64,000 bases of DNA from Chionoecetes opilio (taxonomy: Eukaryota > Arthropoda > Malacostraca > Decapoda > Majidae), in NCBI GenBank assembly GCA_016584305.1, contig JACEEZ010016131.1:32640-96639 (forward strand), read 5' to 3'. Position numbers and translations under genes: made by a program. Positions 11,054-23,330 of the stretch are shown here, piece after piece; position 1 is the first letter of the stretch; each line of letters begins with the position of its first letter. Below the pieces are notes generated by a model. It was given only the letters and a program-made list of their open reading frames with translations. It did not search any database and was not told where the DNA came from.

Positions 11054-12292
11054 CAGGTTGCTCATCACTAATCCGGCAACCATCACTTATGACTGCCGTT
11101 TTTGAAATTTCCGGATTATTGATGTTTTGTCCCCAGACTCTATATATGCTGTATATATTGTAACAAAGGGCCATATGCAAGAAATGTTCTCGACGCGTTG
11201 CGTTGCATCGCAGCGCGGTAAGCAAGAATCAACAGAGGTAACGCAACCGGTGGAGATTTGATTCAGCTGATTCGTGACAACATGCACATCCCACCCCCCA
11301 TCCCGCTGTGCACTTATTCCATCCTATTTCTTCCCAGACCATTACAGGGAGTTTTCAACACAACCGAGAGTAACATGCATACCTTGTGAATGCACACTTG
11401 TCATAATTAAGGTAAAATCAGGTCCAGGAGGCCTTATATAGGTGTGTGAAGTGTGAGGAAGCCAGGCAGCGGTGGAGGTGGAGGGCAGCCATTGTGTGGA
11501 GCAGTACTGGCGGGCCGTTCAAATGTATTCGCAAGCATTACTCTGGCCCATTTTTTCTACACCAATGCCTCAGACAAGTGGCGAACACTAACTAAGCTAT
11601 TATTTTAATGGCAAAAATAATAAATTACACTAGTAAAATGTATTAGATATGTATAAAACAGTCAAAATACTGATGCCGCCTTGGACACGTTTGTGTTGGT
11701 ACGCCTGCTTTTGTAGCCACCGCTAGTGTTGGTACGACTGTCAATATCCACCGGTCGGGCATTTCTTGTAGATGCCACCGGTGGAGATACGACTGTGGGG
11801 AATCTCCACTTGCCGGGATTTGACGAGCATTCTTGCATATAGCCCAAAATGACTACAGTTCTTTAAAGAAAGAAATTTAAACACAAATGAAATATTAATG
11901 TTCAACAACTAAATAATATAGTTATACAGAATTTTAATTCATTACTGTACCCTCGAGAAGAAGTTAAATAGCAACTTAAATAAATTTTCTCTGCGATCGA
12001 CAACGAGCGATGTTTGCGTTTTACACCACTTCTTTTATTAGCCGAATCCATGATGAGGCTATACAGCAGCAGATTTTAACAATTATGGCAAATAAATGAG
12101 AAGGAATGCCTGTTTGCTGTCAGAAGCATGAGCATACAGCTGATTCTGGGTACAGCGCCATCAAAACATAAACGGCGCCTCCCGAAAACAGTGGCGCGCC
12201 AACCTGGGAAATTTGAAACTGCGCTCCGAAATTCATGCCGGAAAACTGATGGAACCGGAATATTGATTGCCGGATTAGTGATGGTCAACCTG
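11054..12292 (+). mobile_element. O1: Tigger-like transposon, family O
   Basis: Left end CAGGTTGCTCATCACTAATC and right end GATTAGTGATGGTCAACCTG are inverted repeats. The right flank is TA; the left flank reads TG, probably a mutated TA. Inner copies of the TCCGG word follow the same plan as other families here. The ~1.2-kb interior has no readable transposase. A short stretch at 11670-11800 repeats a GTTGGTACG/CCACCGGTG vocabulary without a clear period. Confidence 0.75.
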
Positions 12293-12353
12293 TATATATA
12301 TATATATATATTATATATATATATTATATATATATATATAAAACAGTTAAGTA
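12293..12353. repeat. (TA)n microsatellite between O1 and A4
   Basis: TA tract with a short non-repeat tail, abutting the start of A4. Confidence 0.9.
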
Positions 12354-13132
12354 CAGGGAGGTCCCGAAGATACGAGCAGTTAGGTTCCACCTGGCATACT
12401 CGTAAAGCGAAATCTCGTATAACGAAACACATAACTAATGGTAAAATATAGGTTTGGTTCCAGGACCCATCAATTATAAAAAAAAAAAAAAAAAAAAAAA
12501 AGACGTGTTTTTCAAGCTAAAATAAACTATAGCAAACACAACAAACACACAGCGTCTATATTTCCCACACTGTACTACCTATTCTGTAGAAATAGCATTC
12601 TGAAAGAGAAAATAGCACACAAAATAACATAACTGCACATTAATTAAACATAAAACATGCATAACAAGTAAAAAAGACATTGTACTGTAGGGGGACGCCA
12701 CGTGATACAAGAGAAGGTAGTGTAGTGGTCCCAAGGTTGGGGCTGCACACCTGCTAATTACCCCTAAAGGTCAGGCCACGCCATATGTTTAATTACCCTT
12801 CAGGTCACGCCTTGCTAGGGGTGACCTGACTGCGGTCCCAAGGTTGGGGCTGCACACCTGCTAATTATGCCTAAATGTCTGGCCGCGCCAAATGCTTAAT
12901 TACCCTTCAGGTCACGGCTTGCTAGGGTGACCTCACTGGGGTCAACCAAATCCCCCTTTGTCCAGCCCGGAGTGGTAGGTGCAACATTTTGAACTTGATA
13001 ATTTTACTCACCCCAGTTTGAATGTCTTATCATTGGATTTTCGATCTCGTATATTGAAAATAGACCCTAATTTACACATCTCGTATCATCGGATTCTCGT
13101 ATACCGAATGCTCGTATAACGGGGCCTCCCTG
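12354..13132 (-). mobile_element. A4: family A element, inverted
   Basis: CAGGGAGGTCCCGAAGATAC at the left and ATAACGGGGCCTCCCTG at the right, between TA dinucleotides. It contains the ~108-bp tandem pair and a poly-A run corresponding to the poly-T of A3. At 779 bp it is essentially collinear with A3 read in reverse. Confidence 0.9.
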
Positions 13133-13134
13133 TA

Positions 13135-13446
13135 TTAATTATCCGACCTAGGGGGAACCGAAGGTAGGTCGGATAATTGGAATAGTCGGATGTTCGGATA
13201 TCACAGTAACCATAAACGTAAGGACAAAATGGTATAGAACATAAAAGATGCAGCTCTTGAAGGCCGATCCAGTGGTATACGCAAAAGTAAAATTCATGCA
13301 TAAATAAAGGCACAAATCTATGTTTCTAAAAACTAAAAAAAACGAAGTAAAATAAATGGCCAAAACAAGACACAATGTGGTGGTGAAAAAAGTCGGTTGT
13401 TTGGACAAGTCGGATGTTTGGAGGTCGGATGTTGGGAATTTGGCTG
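13135..13446. mobile_element. N: partial Tigger-like transposon, family N
   Basis: The right end GTTGGGAATTTGGCTG is followed by TA. Multiple GTCGGAT words in the right 60 bp and ATCCGACC/GGTCGGAT words at the left mimic the plan of the other families. The left terminal sequence is not a clear complement of the right, so the left end is missing or altered next to A4. An open minus-strand frame (13148-13408) is not recognised as a protein. Confidence 0.5.
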
Positions 13447-13473
13447 TATATATATATATATATATAATATATA

Positions 13474-13514
<41 letters not shown>

Positions 13515-13526
13515 AATAATATATTA
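13447..13526. repeat. (TA)n microsatellite between N and F1
   Basis: TA/TAA tract joining two inverted-repeat elements. Confidence 0.9.
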
Positions 13527-14288
<762 letters not shown>

Positions 14289-15875
14289 CTAGGGTCCCGC
14301 ATAAAACATGTTCGCATAAAGCGTTTCCCCTATAGAACGAACGACCTAAAATAAAAATAAATGAAAATTAACTCATTATTATTATTGTTTTTTTCAAATA
14401 AATAAAATTCCAACATTTTGTTAGGAACGAATGTGATCATATAGAACAATTCTGCCATCAAAGTAGGGCAAATGTGAGAGGTGTTCTCAAATAGAGCGCC
14501 AAAATATCGTACAGAACGTCAGGTGACGTGACGTAGATGCGCATTGTGACGTCACTGTCATCTGAGTCGCTTGGCTTTTTACATAAATATATTGGTAGAG
14601 TCCTTTATAGCAGTATTGAAATCTGAGCTATTAGAAAAAATGAGCTCAAAGACTGTTAGTAATGTGTTGAAATCCCTGCAAATTCATAAAGAAGTGCGTT
14701 GTTAAACTCCATTGCGTTGTTACTTAATAATACTCAAGGTTATGAGTAAGGACAAAATACAGTAAATTAGCCCTGTGGGCATGATCAATCGCACTGGCGG
14801 TTTTATTGATATAATTTATTTATTATTTTTACTTGAAGACCTGCTTCATCAAACTTGAGGAGTACGGCTTCTCAGCTAATAAAATCAGACTCCGGGTCTT
14901 TACTACAAATTACCACATCATTAAGATATGCATATACAATCTTTGCTTACCAGAGAGTAATTATTCCTCTAAAAAGTGATAGGAGCTGACTTCAGCTCAA
15001 ATAGTATTATAAATCAATAAATATGTGCGCTGGGAGTGCTAATGGCAGTAACCTCCCTTGACATGGGCGATAATGGCATTTGCCGCTATTTTATAGTTTA
15101 TTTATATCATTTATTTATTTTATTGTTATTTATAAAAATACTTATTTAAATTTAAGGAGTTTTGTTAAGCTAACAAAAATTGAGACTCCAGGTCTTTAAT
15201 ATAAATTATTGCATCAAGATATGCATTATTTTTTTTTATAGCTATCAGCGAGTAATGCATTTATTAATCATTCTCTGAAAAGCTATAAGAGCTGCCTTAG
15301 CTAGAATAGTATTCTAAGCATTAAAAATGTGCATAAGGAGTGCTAATGGCAGTAACTTCCTTTGACAAGGGCTCCTTGGCACCTGGCTGCTGAATTATTA
15401 ATACTTTTTTTTGATGCAGGAGAAGTTATAGCAGCAGGAAATGAGTAGTAAGGAGGCAAGAAGAAGAGTCTTTCTTTGCCCTTTGCTTACATACCCGTAT
15501 TGTGGCGCGAGCTGGCAACTCAGTAGCGATCCATCTCCCAGGGCCGTAGAGCGGGGGCTTGCGCTAGGCATACTCTATGCTGACGTCACCGTGCGCCTCC
15601 GTGTGCACCCGTTAGCATTGCATTACTTAATGCAGCCCTTGCCTGAAGACGCTATCAGTGACACCTGAGTGATCAGTGTTCAGTAGTACAGCATTTCAAG
15701 ACTTCAGTATTAAATATGTTTTGATGAGTACAAGTATTACAATCTGTGTTGTTTTTGCATGTTTTAATGCGTTCTTATTGTGTGGAGGGGGTAATCATCA
15801 ATCAGATCATTCGGACTTTCGGCTAATTCGACCCAGGTCTCCCCCCAATTAGTTCGAATCAGAGAGGGTTTACTG
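14289..15875. mobile_element. J/K: region bounded by two unlike transposon-type ends
   Basis: At the left, after TA, CTAGGGTCCCGCATAAAACA is followed by repeated CGCATAAA and ATAGAACG words. At the right, TTCGAATCAGAGAGG followed by GTTTACTG ends at a TA with inner AATTCGA words. The two ends are not complements, so this is probably two partial elements back to back, each missing its partner end. In between, two diverged copies of a ~310-bp segment (about 14770-15075 and 15095-15385) share phrases such as GGAGTGCTAATGGCAGTAAC. No protein is recognised. Confidence 0.45.
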
Positions 15876-15885
15876 TATATATATA

Positions 15886-16680
15886 CAGGGAGGTCCCGAA
15901 GATACGAGCAGTTAAGTTCCACCTGGCATACTCGAAAAGCGAAAATCTCGTATAACGAAACACATAACTAATGGTAAAATATAGGTTTGGTTCCAGGACC
16001 ACATCAATAGAAAAAAAAAAAGAAAAAAAAAAGAAAGAAAAAAAAAGACATTTTTCAAGCTAAAATAAACTATAGCAAACACAACAAACACCACAGCGTC
16101 TATATTACCCACACTGTACTACCTATTCTGTAAAAAAAAGCATTCTGAAAGAGAAAATAGCAAACAAAATAAACATAACTGCACATTAATTAAACATAAA
16201 ACATGCATAACCAGCAAAAAAGACGTTGTACTGTAGGCGACGCCCCTGATACAAGAGAAGGTAGTGTAGCGGTCCCAAGGTTGGGGCCGCACACCTGCTC
16301 ATTACCCCTAAAGGTCAGGCCACGCCATATGCTTAATTACCCTTCAGGTCACGCCTTGCTAGGGGTGACCTGACTGCGGTCCCAAGGTTGGGGCCGCACA
16401 TCTGCTAATTACCCCTAAATGTCAGGCAGCGCCATATGCTTAATTACCCTTCAGGTCATGGCTTGCTAGGGGTGACCTCACTGGGGTCAACCAAATCACT
16501 CTTTGTCCAGCCCAGGAGTGGTAGGGCACGCATTTTGAACTTGAGATAATTTTACTCACCCCAGTTTGAATGCTGTATCATTGGATTTTCGATCTCGTAT
16601 ATTGAAAATAGACCCTAATTTACACATCTCGTATCATCGGATTCTCGAATACCGAATGTTCGTATAACGGGACCTCCCTG
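15886..16680 (-). mobile_element. A5: family A element, inverted
   Basis: CAGGGAGGTCCCGAAGATAC at the left and CGGGACCTCCCTG at the right, both next to TA. Full internal plan with the ~108-bp pair. Length 795 bp. Confidence 0.9.
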
Positions 16681-16929
16681 TATAGGTGTATATATATGTA
16701 TATATATATTTACACACAAACCTCGTTTTCCCGGACTAATAGGGGGGAGCACTGGTCCGGGAACCGCAAAAGTCCGGGAATCGCAACAGTCCAGGAATGA
16801 TCCTCTAACAGAAAAAGAAAGAAAAAAAAAAAGTCCGATGCCATTACCCACCCCGAAACGCTTATCCTACTCTAGTATTTACTGTCCGGCAACCGCCAAT
16901 ATCAACTACCCCGCCGTGGACTTTTACGT

Positions 16930-18590
16930 CCGCTGAGCATGCTGCCACCTGGCGAGAGGCAGCAGAAAGTGTTCAATAGTCTCAAGAGACGTTCCTGCAC
17001 CAGGGGCAGTGGGGGTCAGGGGACTAACGGAGGCTGTGCAGGTGAACAGTGAGTGTCGTGTGCCCAAATGTAAACAATACGACCGCTGAGCAAGTGAGCA
17101 TGCTGCCACCTGGCGGGAGGCAGGAGAACATAAGAACATAAGAAAATAAGGAAGCTACAAGAGGCCTCGAGGCCTACACGTGGTAGTTCCTGTCACCTAA
17201 CACTACCTACATCCACCTTGCATCCCCATCCATGAACCTATCCAGCTCCCCTTTAAAGCTTCCCAATGACTCAGCACTAACTACCTGTCTACTGAGACCA
17301 TTCCATTCATTCACCACCCTATTTGTGAATCAGTTTTCCCCTATTTCCTTTCTAAATCTACGCTTTTCAGCTTGAATCCGTTACTTCTTGTTCTACCTGG
17401 TTAAAAGCCGTAAGAACTTTTCCTACCTCTCCTTTATTAAATCCCCTTATCCACTTAAAAACTTCTATCAGATCGCCCCTTACTCTGCATCTCTCGAGTG
17501 AGTGTAATTTTAATAACTTCAATCTCTTCTCATAACTAAAGTTACCCCTCCCTTGTATCATTTTGGTCATCCTTCTCTGCACTTTTTCTAACAACACTAT
17601 ATCCATCCTGTAATATGGAGACCAAAACTGAACTGCATAGTCTAGGTGAGGCCTGACTAGAGCAGATAAAGCTTTAGAATAACTTCCGCACTTCTACTTT
17701 TAACACTTCTGGTAATGAATCCTAATACTCTATTAGCTCTATTTCTGGCCTCAATACATTGTTTCCTAGGTCGGAGGTCTGGGCTCACCCTCACTCCAAG
17801 ATCTTTTTCACCTTCTGATCTTTTCAGCGATACATTGCTTATGGTGTATCTATTACCAGGGTTTTTTCTGCCAACATTCATAACGCTACATATATCAATA
17901 TTAAATTCCATCTGCCATCTGACTGCCCACTCGTTAAGTTTATCTAAGTCTTAACTTAGAAAGTGTTCAATAGTCTCAAGAGACATTCCTGCACCAGGGG
18001 CAGTGGGGGTCAGGGGACAAACGGAGGCTGTGCAGGTGAACCGTGGGTGTCGTGTGCCCAAATGTAAACAATACGACCGCTGAGCAAGTGAGCATGCTGC
18101 CACCTGGCGGGAGGCAGCAGAAAGTATTCAATAGTCTCAAGAGACATTCCTGCACCAGGGGCAGTGGGGGTCAGGGGACTAACGAGGCTGTGCAGGTGAA
18201 CTTTGAGTGTCGTGTGCCCAAATGTAAACAATACGACCGCTGAGCATGCTGCCACCTGGCGGGAGGCAGCAGAAAGTGTTCAATAGTCTCAAGAGATGTT
18301 CCTGCGCCAGGGGCAGTGGGGGTCAGGGGACTAACGGAGGCTGTGCAGTGAACCGTGAGTATTGTGCCCAAATGTAAACAATACGACCGCTGAGCATGCT
18401 GCCACCTGGCGGGAGGCAGCAGAAAGTGTTCAATAGTCTCAAAAGAGACATTCCTGCACCAGGGGCAGTAGGGGTCAGGGGACTAACGGAGGCTCTGCAG
18501 GTGAACAGTGAGTGTCGTGTGTCCAAATGTAAACAATACGACCACTGAGCATGCTGCCACCTGGCGGGAGGGCACGGACACTGACCAGGG
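16930..18590 (-). repeat. ~152-bp satellite derived from the LINE C-terminal tail, in M1
   Basis: Units begin GAGCATGCTGCCACCTGGCG and run through AGAAAGTGTTCAATAGTCTC and TGTAAACAATACGACCGCTG. Read on the minus strand each unit encodes GHTTL, HCPWC-like and ETIEHFLLP-like pieces: the Cys/His tail of the LINE seen at 7108-7889, which repeats out of register with no full gene. Five to six units are present; one junction has an extra 8-9 bp (near 17096) and the array is interrupted at 17125-17955. Confidence 0.85.
17125..17955 (-). pseudogene. CR1/L2-like LINE 3' end inserted in the M1 satellite
   Basis: On the minus strand, 17911 to 17657 reads EGEKDLGVRVSPDLRPRKQ and EARNRANRVLGFITRSVKS, and 17606 to 17367 reads EKVQRRMTKMIQG and LHSLERCRVRGDLIEVFKW: the thumb and C-terminal region of CR1-superfamily reverse transcriptases, 5'-truncated. 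The 3' end on the plus strand begins with AACATAAG repeated, the short-repeat tail expected of CR1/L2 elements. Satellite sequence resumes at AGAAAGTGTTC, so the insertion sits inside one unit. A frameshift near 17640 separates the two pieces. Confidence 0.8.
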
Positions 18591-18657
18591 ATGACAGAAG
18601 ACGCTCGGACCGCCGGACAACTTTGTCAATTTACGAACAGGACCAGGCATTTCAACG

Positions 18658-18699
<42 letters not shown>

Positions 18700-18882
18700 T
18701 TTGGGACTCTGACATATCCCCGGACCTCGGATTTTGTCCGGCAAATCCGATATCCGGGAAATGGAGGTCCGGGAAATTGAGGTTTGTGTGTATATATATA
18801 TATTCTTGTTTTCTGTTTAAACGCCAGTTTTTCCCATAATATTTTATGAGGTTAGACAGCCAGTTTGAAATGCTTCCAACTA

Positions 18883-19591
18883 CAGGAGAACTCATTTAAC
18901 CAGCATTCAAAACAATGGCAGCCTCAAAACAATGGCACTAATATACCCAGGCATATTTTTTTTTTTTTTTTTTTTTTTCGGGCCTCCAGCAGGGAGGACC
19001 ACGGGCTAGCTTAGCCCGTCAGAGAGAGATCCTGTGAAAAAAGAGAGGAGAGTGTTCGTGTTGCTGGCGTGCAACACGAGGACTGGCTTGTCCATCCTGA
19101 CGAGGAGTGCGGGGTAGAAAGGGGCACTCAGCAGGATAACCCAGGCATTAATTAGGTATAATTATTTCAAAAACTGAGAAAATCGGCAGAAATTTAGTTA
19201 AAATTTGGCGGGGTACGCAGGGTTGGCAACCCTTTCATCCCTTTCACTGGTAAACTCTGGAACTCTCTTCCTGTTTCTATTTGTCCACTTTCCTATGACT
19301 TACATCTTTTCAAAAGAAGAGTAACAAGACACCTCCCGAACTAAATTGGCTCACCCCTCTTTTTTATTTTATTCTCTTACTGTCTTCTTTATAGGGACTG
19401 GCAACTAAGCGGGCTTTGTGTTACCCATTTTTGTTGTGCCCTTGGCCAGTTCCTTGTGATGTAAGAAAAAAAAAAAAAAAAAAATATTGGATGTTGGGCA
19501 ATTCCATAAGAGTAACTCTCAAAACAACGGCAAAATGAGTTATCCGGCATGCGCTTCCCCCCGAGGGTGCCGGATAAACGAGGTTTTCCTG
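18883..19591 (-). mobile_element. C3: family C element with SINE-like insertion and LINE tail
   Basis: Starts CAGGAGAACTCATTTAACC and ends AAACGAGGTTTTCCTG, with TA flanks. It holds a 184-bp SINE-like insert (18955-19138) and, at about 19200-19490, the 3' end of a Jockey-type LINE with phrases such as TTTCACTGGTAAACTCTGG and a poly-A tail. C2 carries both features in the same positions, so they share a master copy. Confidence 0.85.
18955..19138 (-). mobile_element. SINE-like insertion with 10-bp target duplication in C3
   Basis: Flanked by ACCCAGGCAT at 18945-18954 and again at 19139-19148, with a poly-T run at its left, which is a poly-A tail on the minus strand. C1 lacks it and has one ACCAGGCAT at the equivalent place. 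The body (TAGCCCGTCAG, CTGACGAGG, GTGCTGGCGTGCAACAC-like words) recurs in C2. I see no clear polymerase III box, so the retroposon class is inferred from the tail and duplication. Confidence 0.75.
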
Positions 19592-19593
19592 TA

Positions 19594-21350
19594 TCTCTAT
19601 CTGTTGCTCAACTTCTTCAATGCCCAATGCTGCCAGATCTTCTTCAACACACTGCCTCCATGTCTTCCTTGGCCTGCCGGTGGGACAGCGACCTGGAGCT
19701 TCCACTCTAACAGCTCTTCCAATGCCTCACCACCTTCCTCCTCTTCACATGCCCAAACCACCTCAATCACCTTACACTGTACTCAGCTCCTTCAATCCAC
19801 ATTTTCTTGCCACCTCTTCACTGGACACTTCATCTCTACATGTGATCCCAGTCATATATCTCAACTTTCTCCGATCACAACCAACCAACACATTATCCAA
19901 CTTCTTCGTCAAAGCCCATGTCTCAGAACCATACAACAAAAACTGATCCTATACATGCTTCAAATACTCTTCCTTTATTTATCAGTGGAATACTCTTGTT
20001 TATCAGCAGTCCCACTATCTCTCTGCACTTCATCCATGTAGTTGCTACTCGTGTTCTTACTGCTCTCTCCACTCCACCCTCGCTATCTAACATGTCACCA
20101 AGGTAACAAAACTGTTCACTTCTATTAAATCACCATTCACTTATATAGTTTCTACCTCTTCCTCTTCTGGCGGCCCCTATGATTGATTCTTCATATACAC
20201 ACTGGACAGCAGAAATCTACCACCCTATTGAGGTTCCTAGTCCCGAACATTATTATTAAAAACATCTTTTTTGGCACCACTTGTCCAATTCCTTGCAACG
20301 AGAGTTTATTCCTACTCCACTACCGCACACTCCACAGGGAAACCTTCCCACGTGTATATTTTGCTCTATTTTCTTGCCTGTTACCATCATCTTCGTCTTG
20401 GACATATTCACCTTTTGAAGGCTTCAACTGAGCCTTGATGCACCCCCACACCTATCTCAAAGACATCTTATGATCCTCCAGCTACTCTCACCTTTGATCT
20501 CAATCCTTCATACAGTGTCATTACCAACCTTACAAGCCTCACCGTTCTTTTTGTTTACGTAATGCCCATCAAATTGTTCTTGTAATCCTGTCAAATGCCT
20601 TTTCCAGATCCACAAACACATGATACAGCCATTTCTTCTTCTTCTTATATTTTTACTGGAGATGTCTTGTGATGAAGATTGCATCGGTAGTTGACTTTCC
20701 AGCCAGAAAGCCAAATTGGCAGTCATCGAACTTGATGATTTTCTAAAGCCTTTCACACAATGCCCTCTTCCAAATCTTCATTCCATGTTCTAACATCCTC
20801 AAACCTCTGTACCCACCACATGACAGTGCATCTCCTTTTCCTTTAAACAGTGGTTAGGTAAAAAAAAACTATCCTTCTAATCTTCTGAACCTTTCTCCTT
20901 CCTCATAATATTTTCCAAAAAATATAAAAAATCCAATTAGTTTTTTGATACCTGTCCTTCCTGCTAGTTTCAGCCTATCACTGCATTCACTCGATGGACC
21001 TGGTACCTTTCCATCTTTCATCCCTTTCAATGCTCTTACTATCTAATTTTATATTACATTTTCCACTGGACCTTCCACCATTTAAACCCCCCAGCTCATT
21101 TTTATTTTACATTCAGAAGTCTCTCAAAATATTCTCTCCATCTTTCTTTCACCTCCCTCTCCATCACTTTGATTTCTCTGTTTTCGTCCTATACATACTT
21201 TGATCCTTGTACATCTTTATTGTCTTTTCACATCTGCTTAGCTACTCTAAACATCTTCTGCCTTCTTTCTGCTGTGTTCAAGTTCGGACTCCACTCCTCC
21301 GATTCTTGTTTCTTTGCTATTGCCACTTCTCTTAACAACATTCGTCCCTT
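19594..21350 (-). pseudogene. Degraded LINE reverse transcriptase, minus strand
   Basis: Minus-strand pieces in order from high to low coordinate: DDCQFGFLAGKSTTDAIFI near 20665-20725, HVFVDLEKAFDRI near 20588-20627 (palm, first catalytic Asp in VDLEKAFD), a Cys-rich FPCGVC-like stretch near 20285-20345, and GRCPTGRPRKTWRQCVEEDL near 19650-19705 at the C terminus. This order is that of RTE-like LINE ORFs with a C-terminal zinc-type motif. Frameshifts are many and the FADD box was not found. C3 sits directly at its 3' side. Confidence 0.7.
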
Positions 21351-21431
21351 TCTCTGTCAGTCAGTAATCACTTCTGCCATATATAATAATTTGCACTACT
21401 ATTTTAATTGATTTATAACTATTATCATACA

Positions 21432-21926
21432 ATTGTAACAAGTATTACAACTTCCATACAAGATATTTTCATGTATATATCATCAATGAAATGGTAGATT
21501 TCTAGAAACATTATCATATAGTTATGTAAATATAATGCATATAGAATATATGTATCATTTCCGGGTTAGCTGTGAGAACAAAAGACAGCTCAATCATTTT
21601 GTTAGCTCAAGCAAGTAGGTCACAGAACAATTGTATGTACGTCAGTCTGTATGGCTAGCATAGATGTCCACGTCAACTGGCGACAAAGGGAAGAAGCAGC
21701 GAGAGCGAGTGTCGAATGGTGAGAACAACAAGACAGAACAACTTGGACCGTGAGACAACCTAAACGCTCATCTTACGAACTGCGTCGCACTCACTGGCTT
21801 GTCTACTTATTTGGTTGAAGGAAAACTAAGTTCTGTAATGAACTTATAAATAAAACTGTACAAACTGTACATTACCATTTTGACTTAGTAAAAAAAAAAA
21901 GTCTCTACAAACAGAGAGACTTACAA
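21432..21926 (+). repeat. Candidate solo LTR
   Basis: Begins TGTAACAAGTATTACAAC, contains AATAAA near 21848-21853 and ends GAGAGACTTACA: TG...CA boundaries with a polyadenylation signal at a plausible place. GTCTCT and AGAGAC form a short hairpin just before the end. The next bases, ATTGTGGCAGTTTAACGG, could be a primer-binding region. No second LTR or polyprotein was found, so this is only a structural guess. Confidence 0.3.
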
Positions 21927-22178
21927 TTGTGGCAGTTTAACGGTGTAAAACGACACCCAACGCGATTCTACAATTAACTACAAACCACTACAAACGCTTT
22001 ACCAAGCTCCAAGCATTACACAGCTCTCCCACGTCCTACCAAGTTACTACGACGCTTAACGGAGCTCATAGCAAGCCAGTACCACAACCACAAACAACAA
22101 CCAAGCAACCTAGACACTGGGGTCGGGGTAAAGGAAACTTGCGACACTAGGAGGAGTTTCAGAAGGTAGGGAACTTAA

Positions 22179-22805
22179 GTGATTCGTAAGAAGAGAGAGA
22201 GGAGGGGGTTAGTTAAAGATAAAGGGAAAATGGACAAAAAGAAGAGGAGCTGCTTGAAGATTTACTATACAAACTGTAGGAGTATTTTAAACAAGATAGA
22301 TGTCCTGAGAGGAATAAATAGTGTAGAAGATTTTTATATAATAGCATTAACAGAAACATGGTTGGATATGTCAGGAAAGGTATTTGATCCGGAGGTTGAG
22401 ATAACTGGGTATAAGTTATTTCACAAAAACAGGTTAGGCAGGCGAGGTGGTGGAGTTGCACTTTATGCAAGAGATACATTGCAGTGTTGTGTTAATAATG
22501 TTATAAAAACAGATGACAGCATAGAGTCTATATGGGTAGAGGTTACGGAGGGAACTGAAAAAATGGTTTTGGGTGTAGTATATAGGCCACCAAACTTATG
22601 TAAAGAGGATTCAGCTCCTATATGGCAAGAAATAAACAAGGCTTGTAGATATAATTGATTATGCGTGGTGGTAGGTTTTAATCTCAGGAATATAGACTGG
22701 GATTTAATTATAGGAGACAATTATGCAGAGGAATTGTTAAATATAGTTCAGGATAACTTCCTAAGGCAAGCAATCAGGGAGCCTACTAGAGGAGATAATA
22801 TTCTA
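22179..22805 (+). pseudogene. LINE apurinic endonuclease domain, interrupted
   Basis: The frame from 22179 reads KIYYTNCRSILNKIDVLRG, ALTETWLDM, GRRGGGVALYARD and EKMVLGVVYRPPN, matching the order of catalytic blocks in APE-type endonucleases of CR1/L2-like non-LTR elements (N of YTNCRS, E of TETW, the Y/RPP block). A stop at 22656-22658 and a change at VVGFNLRNIDW, where GDFN is expected, break it; it then reads to REPTRGDNIL and stops at 22805, where a G-type terminus begins. The EN-RT linker appears to resume at about 26256 and again after 29385. Confidence 0.85.
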
Positions 22806-23329
22806 CAGTACCCTCCCGAGTTTCGAGTCCGAGTTACCCTCCTTGCTTTCTTCCAAAGGCATAGCGCGAAACTCGCGGATCGCGAAATTCGGGTATTGAA
22901 AACACTGTAAAAATGCTTATTTAGTCCGGTGCAAGGTGTACCTACCGTATTTTACAGCTTATAAGACTCACTTTAAAAAAAAAAAAAAACCTGAAAATGC
23001 CCCAAGCCCCCGTCCACCCAACAGTGAATGGGTACCGGGTGTTAGCCAAGGGTTTGTAACCCGCCTCCTGGGGTGGTGGCTTCGGCCAACACTACGTAGA
23101 GGAGAGGAGGAGGAGAGGAGCTTGAGCTTGAGCTTGAGTTGGAAGTCACCCAGCGAATGCTGTCGGTGAAGCCTTTAGTCCGGCGTTCTCCCACACACGT
23201 ATTCTGTCCTACGAACAGTACTGATCTGATCTTGATTACAGGTGGCCTATTCCATAGGCCAGCCTTGAACCGTTTGCATAAAGTAGAACACCTCAAAATA
23301 AGTAGCACTGACCTCACACCCCCGCCGAT

Positions 23330-23330
23330 N
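23330..23330. other. Single N at an assembly join with unmerged overlap
   Basis: Sequence before the N (about 22376-23329) reappears almost unchanged after it (about 23333-24301). The first copy stops at CCCGCCGAT exactly where the second continues into CCTTACTTATTTACC. This is what two overlapping contigs joined without merging would give. Confidence 0.9.

Larger units (their letters stand above)
16713..18790 (+). mobile_element. M1: Tigger-like transposon, family M, carrying a LINE-derived satellite and a CR1-like insertion
   Basis: Left end CACACAAACCTCGTTTTCCC and right end GGGAAATTGAGGTTTGTGTG are inverted between TA dinucleotides. CCGGGAA and TCCGG words repeat near both ends. The interior is dominated by ~152-bp tandem units (16930-18590) split by an 830-bp LINE fragment (17125-17955), and a poly-A run at 18661-18696. 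M2 at 54109 shares the same ends and satellite, so the satellite was acquired before the two copies separated. Confidence 0.85.
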
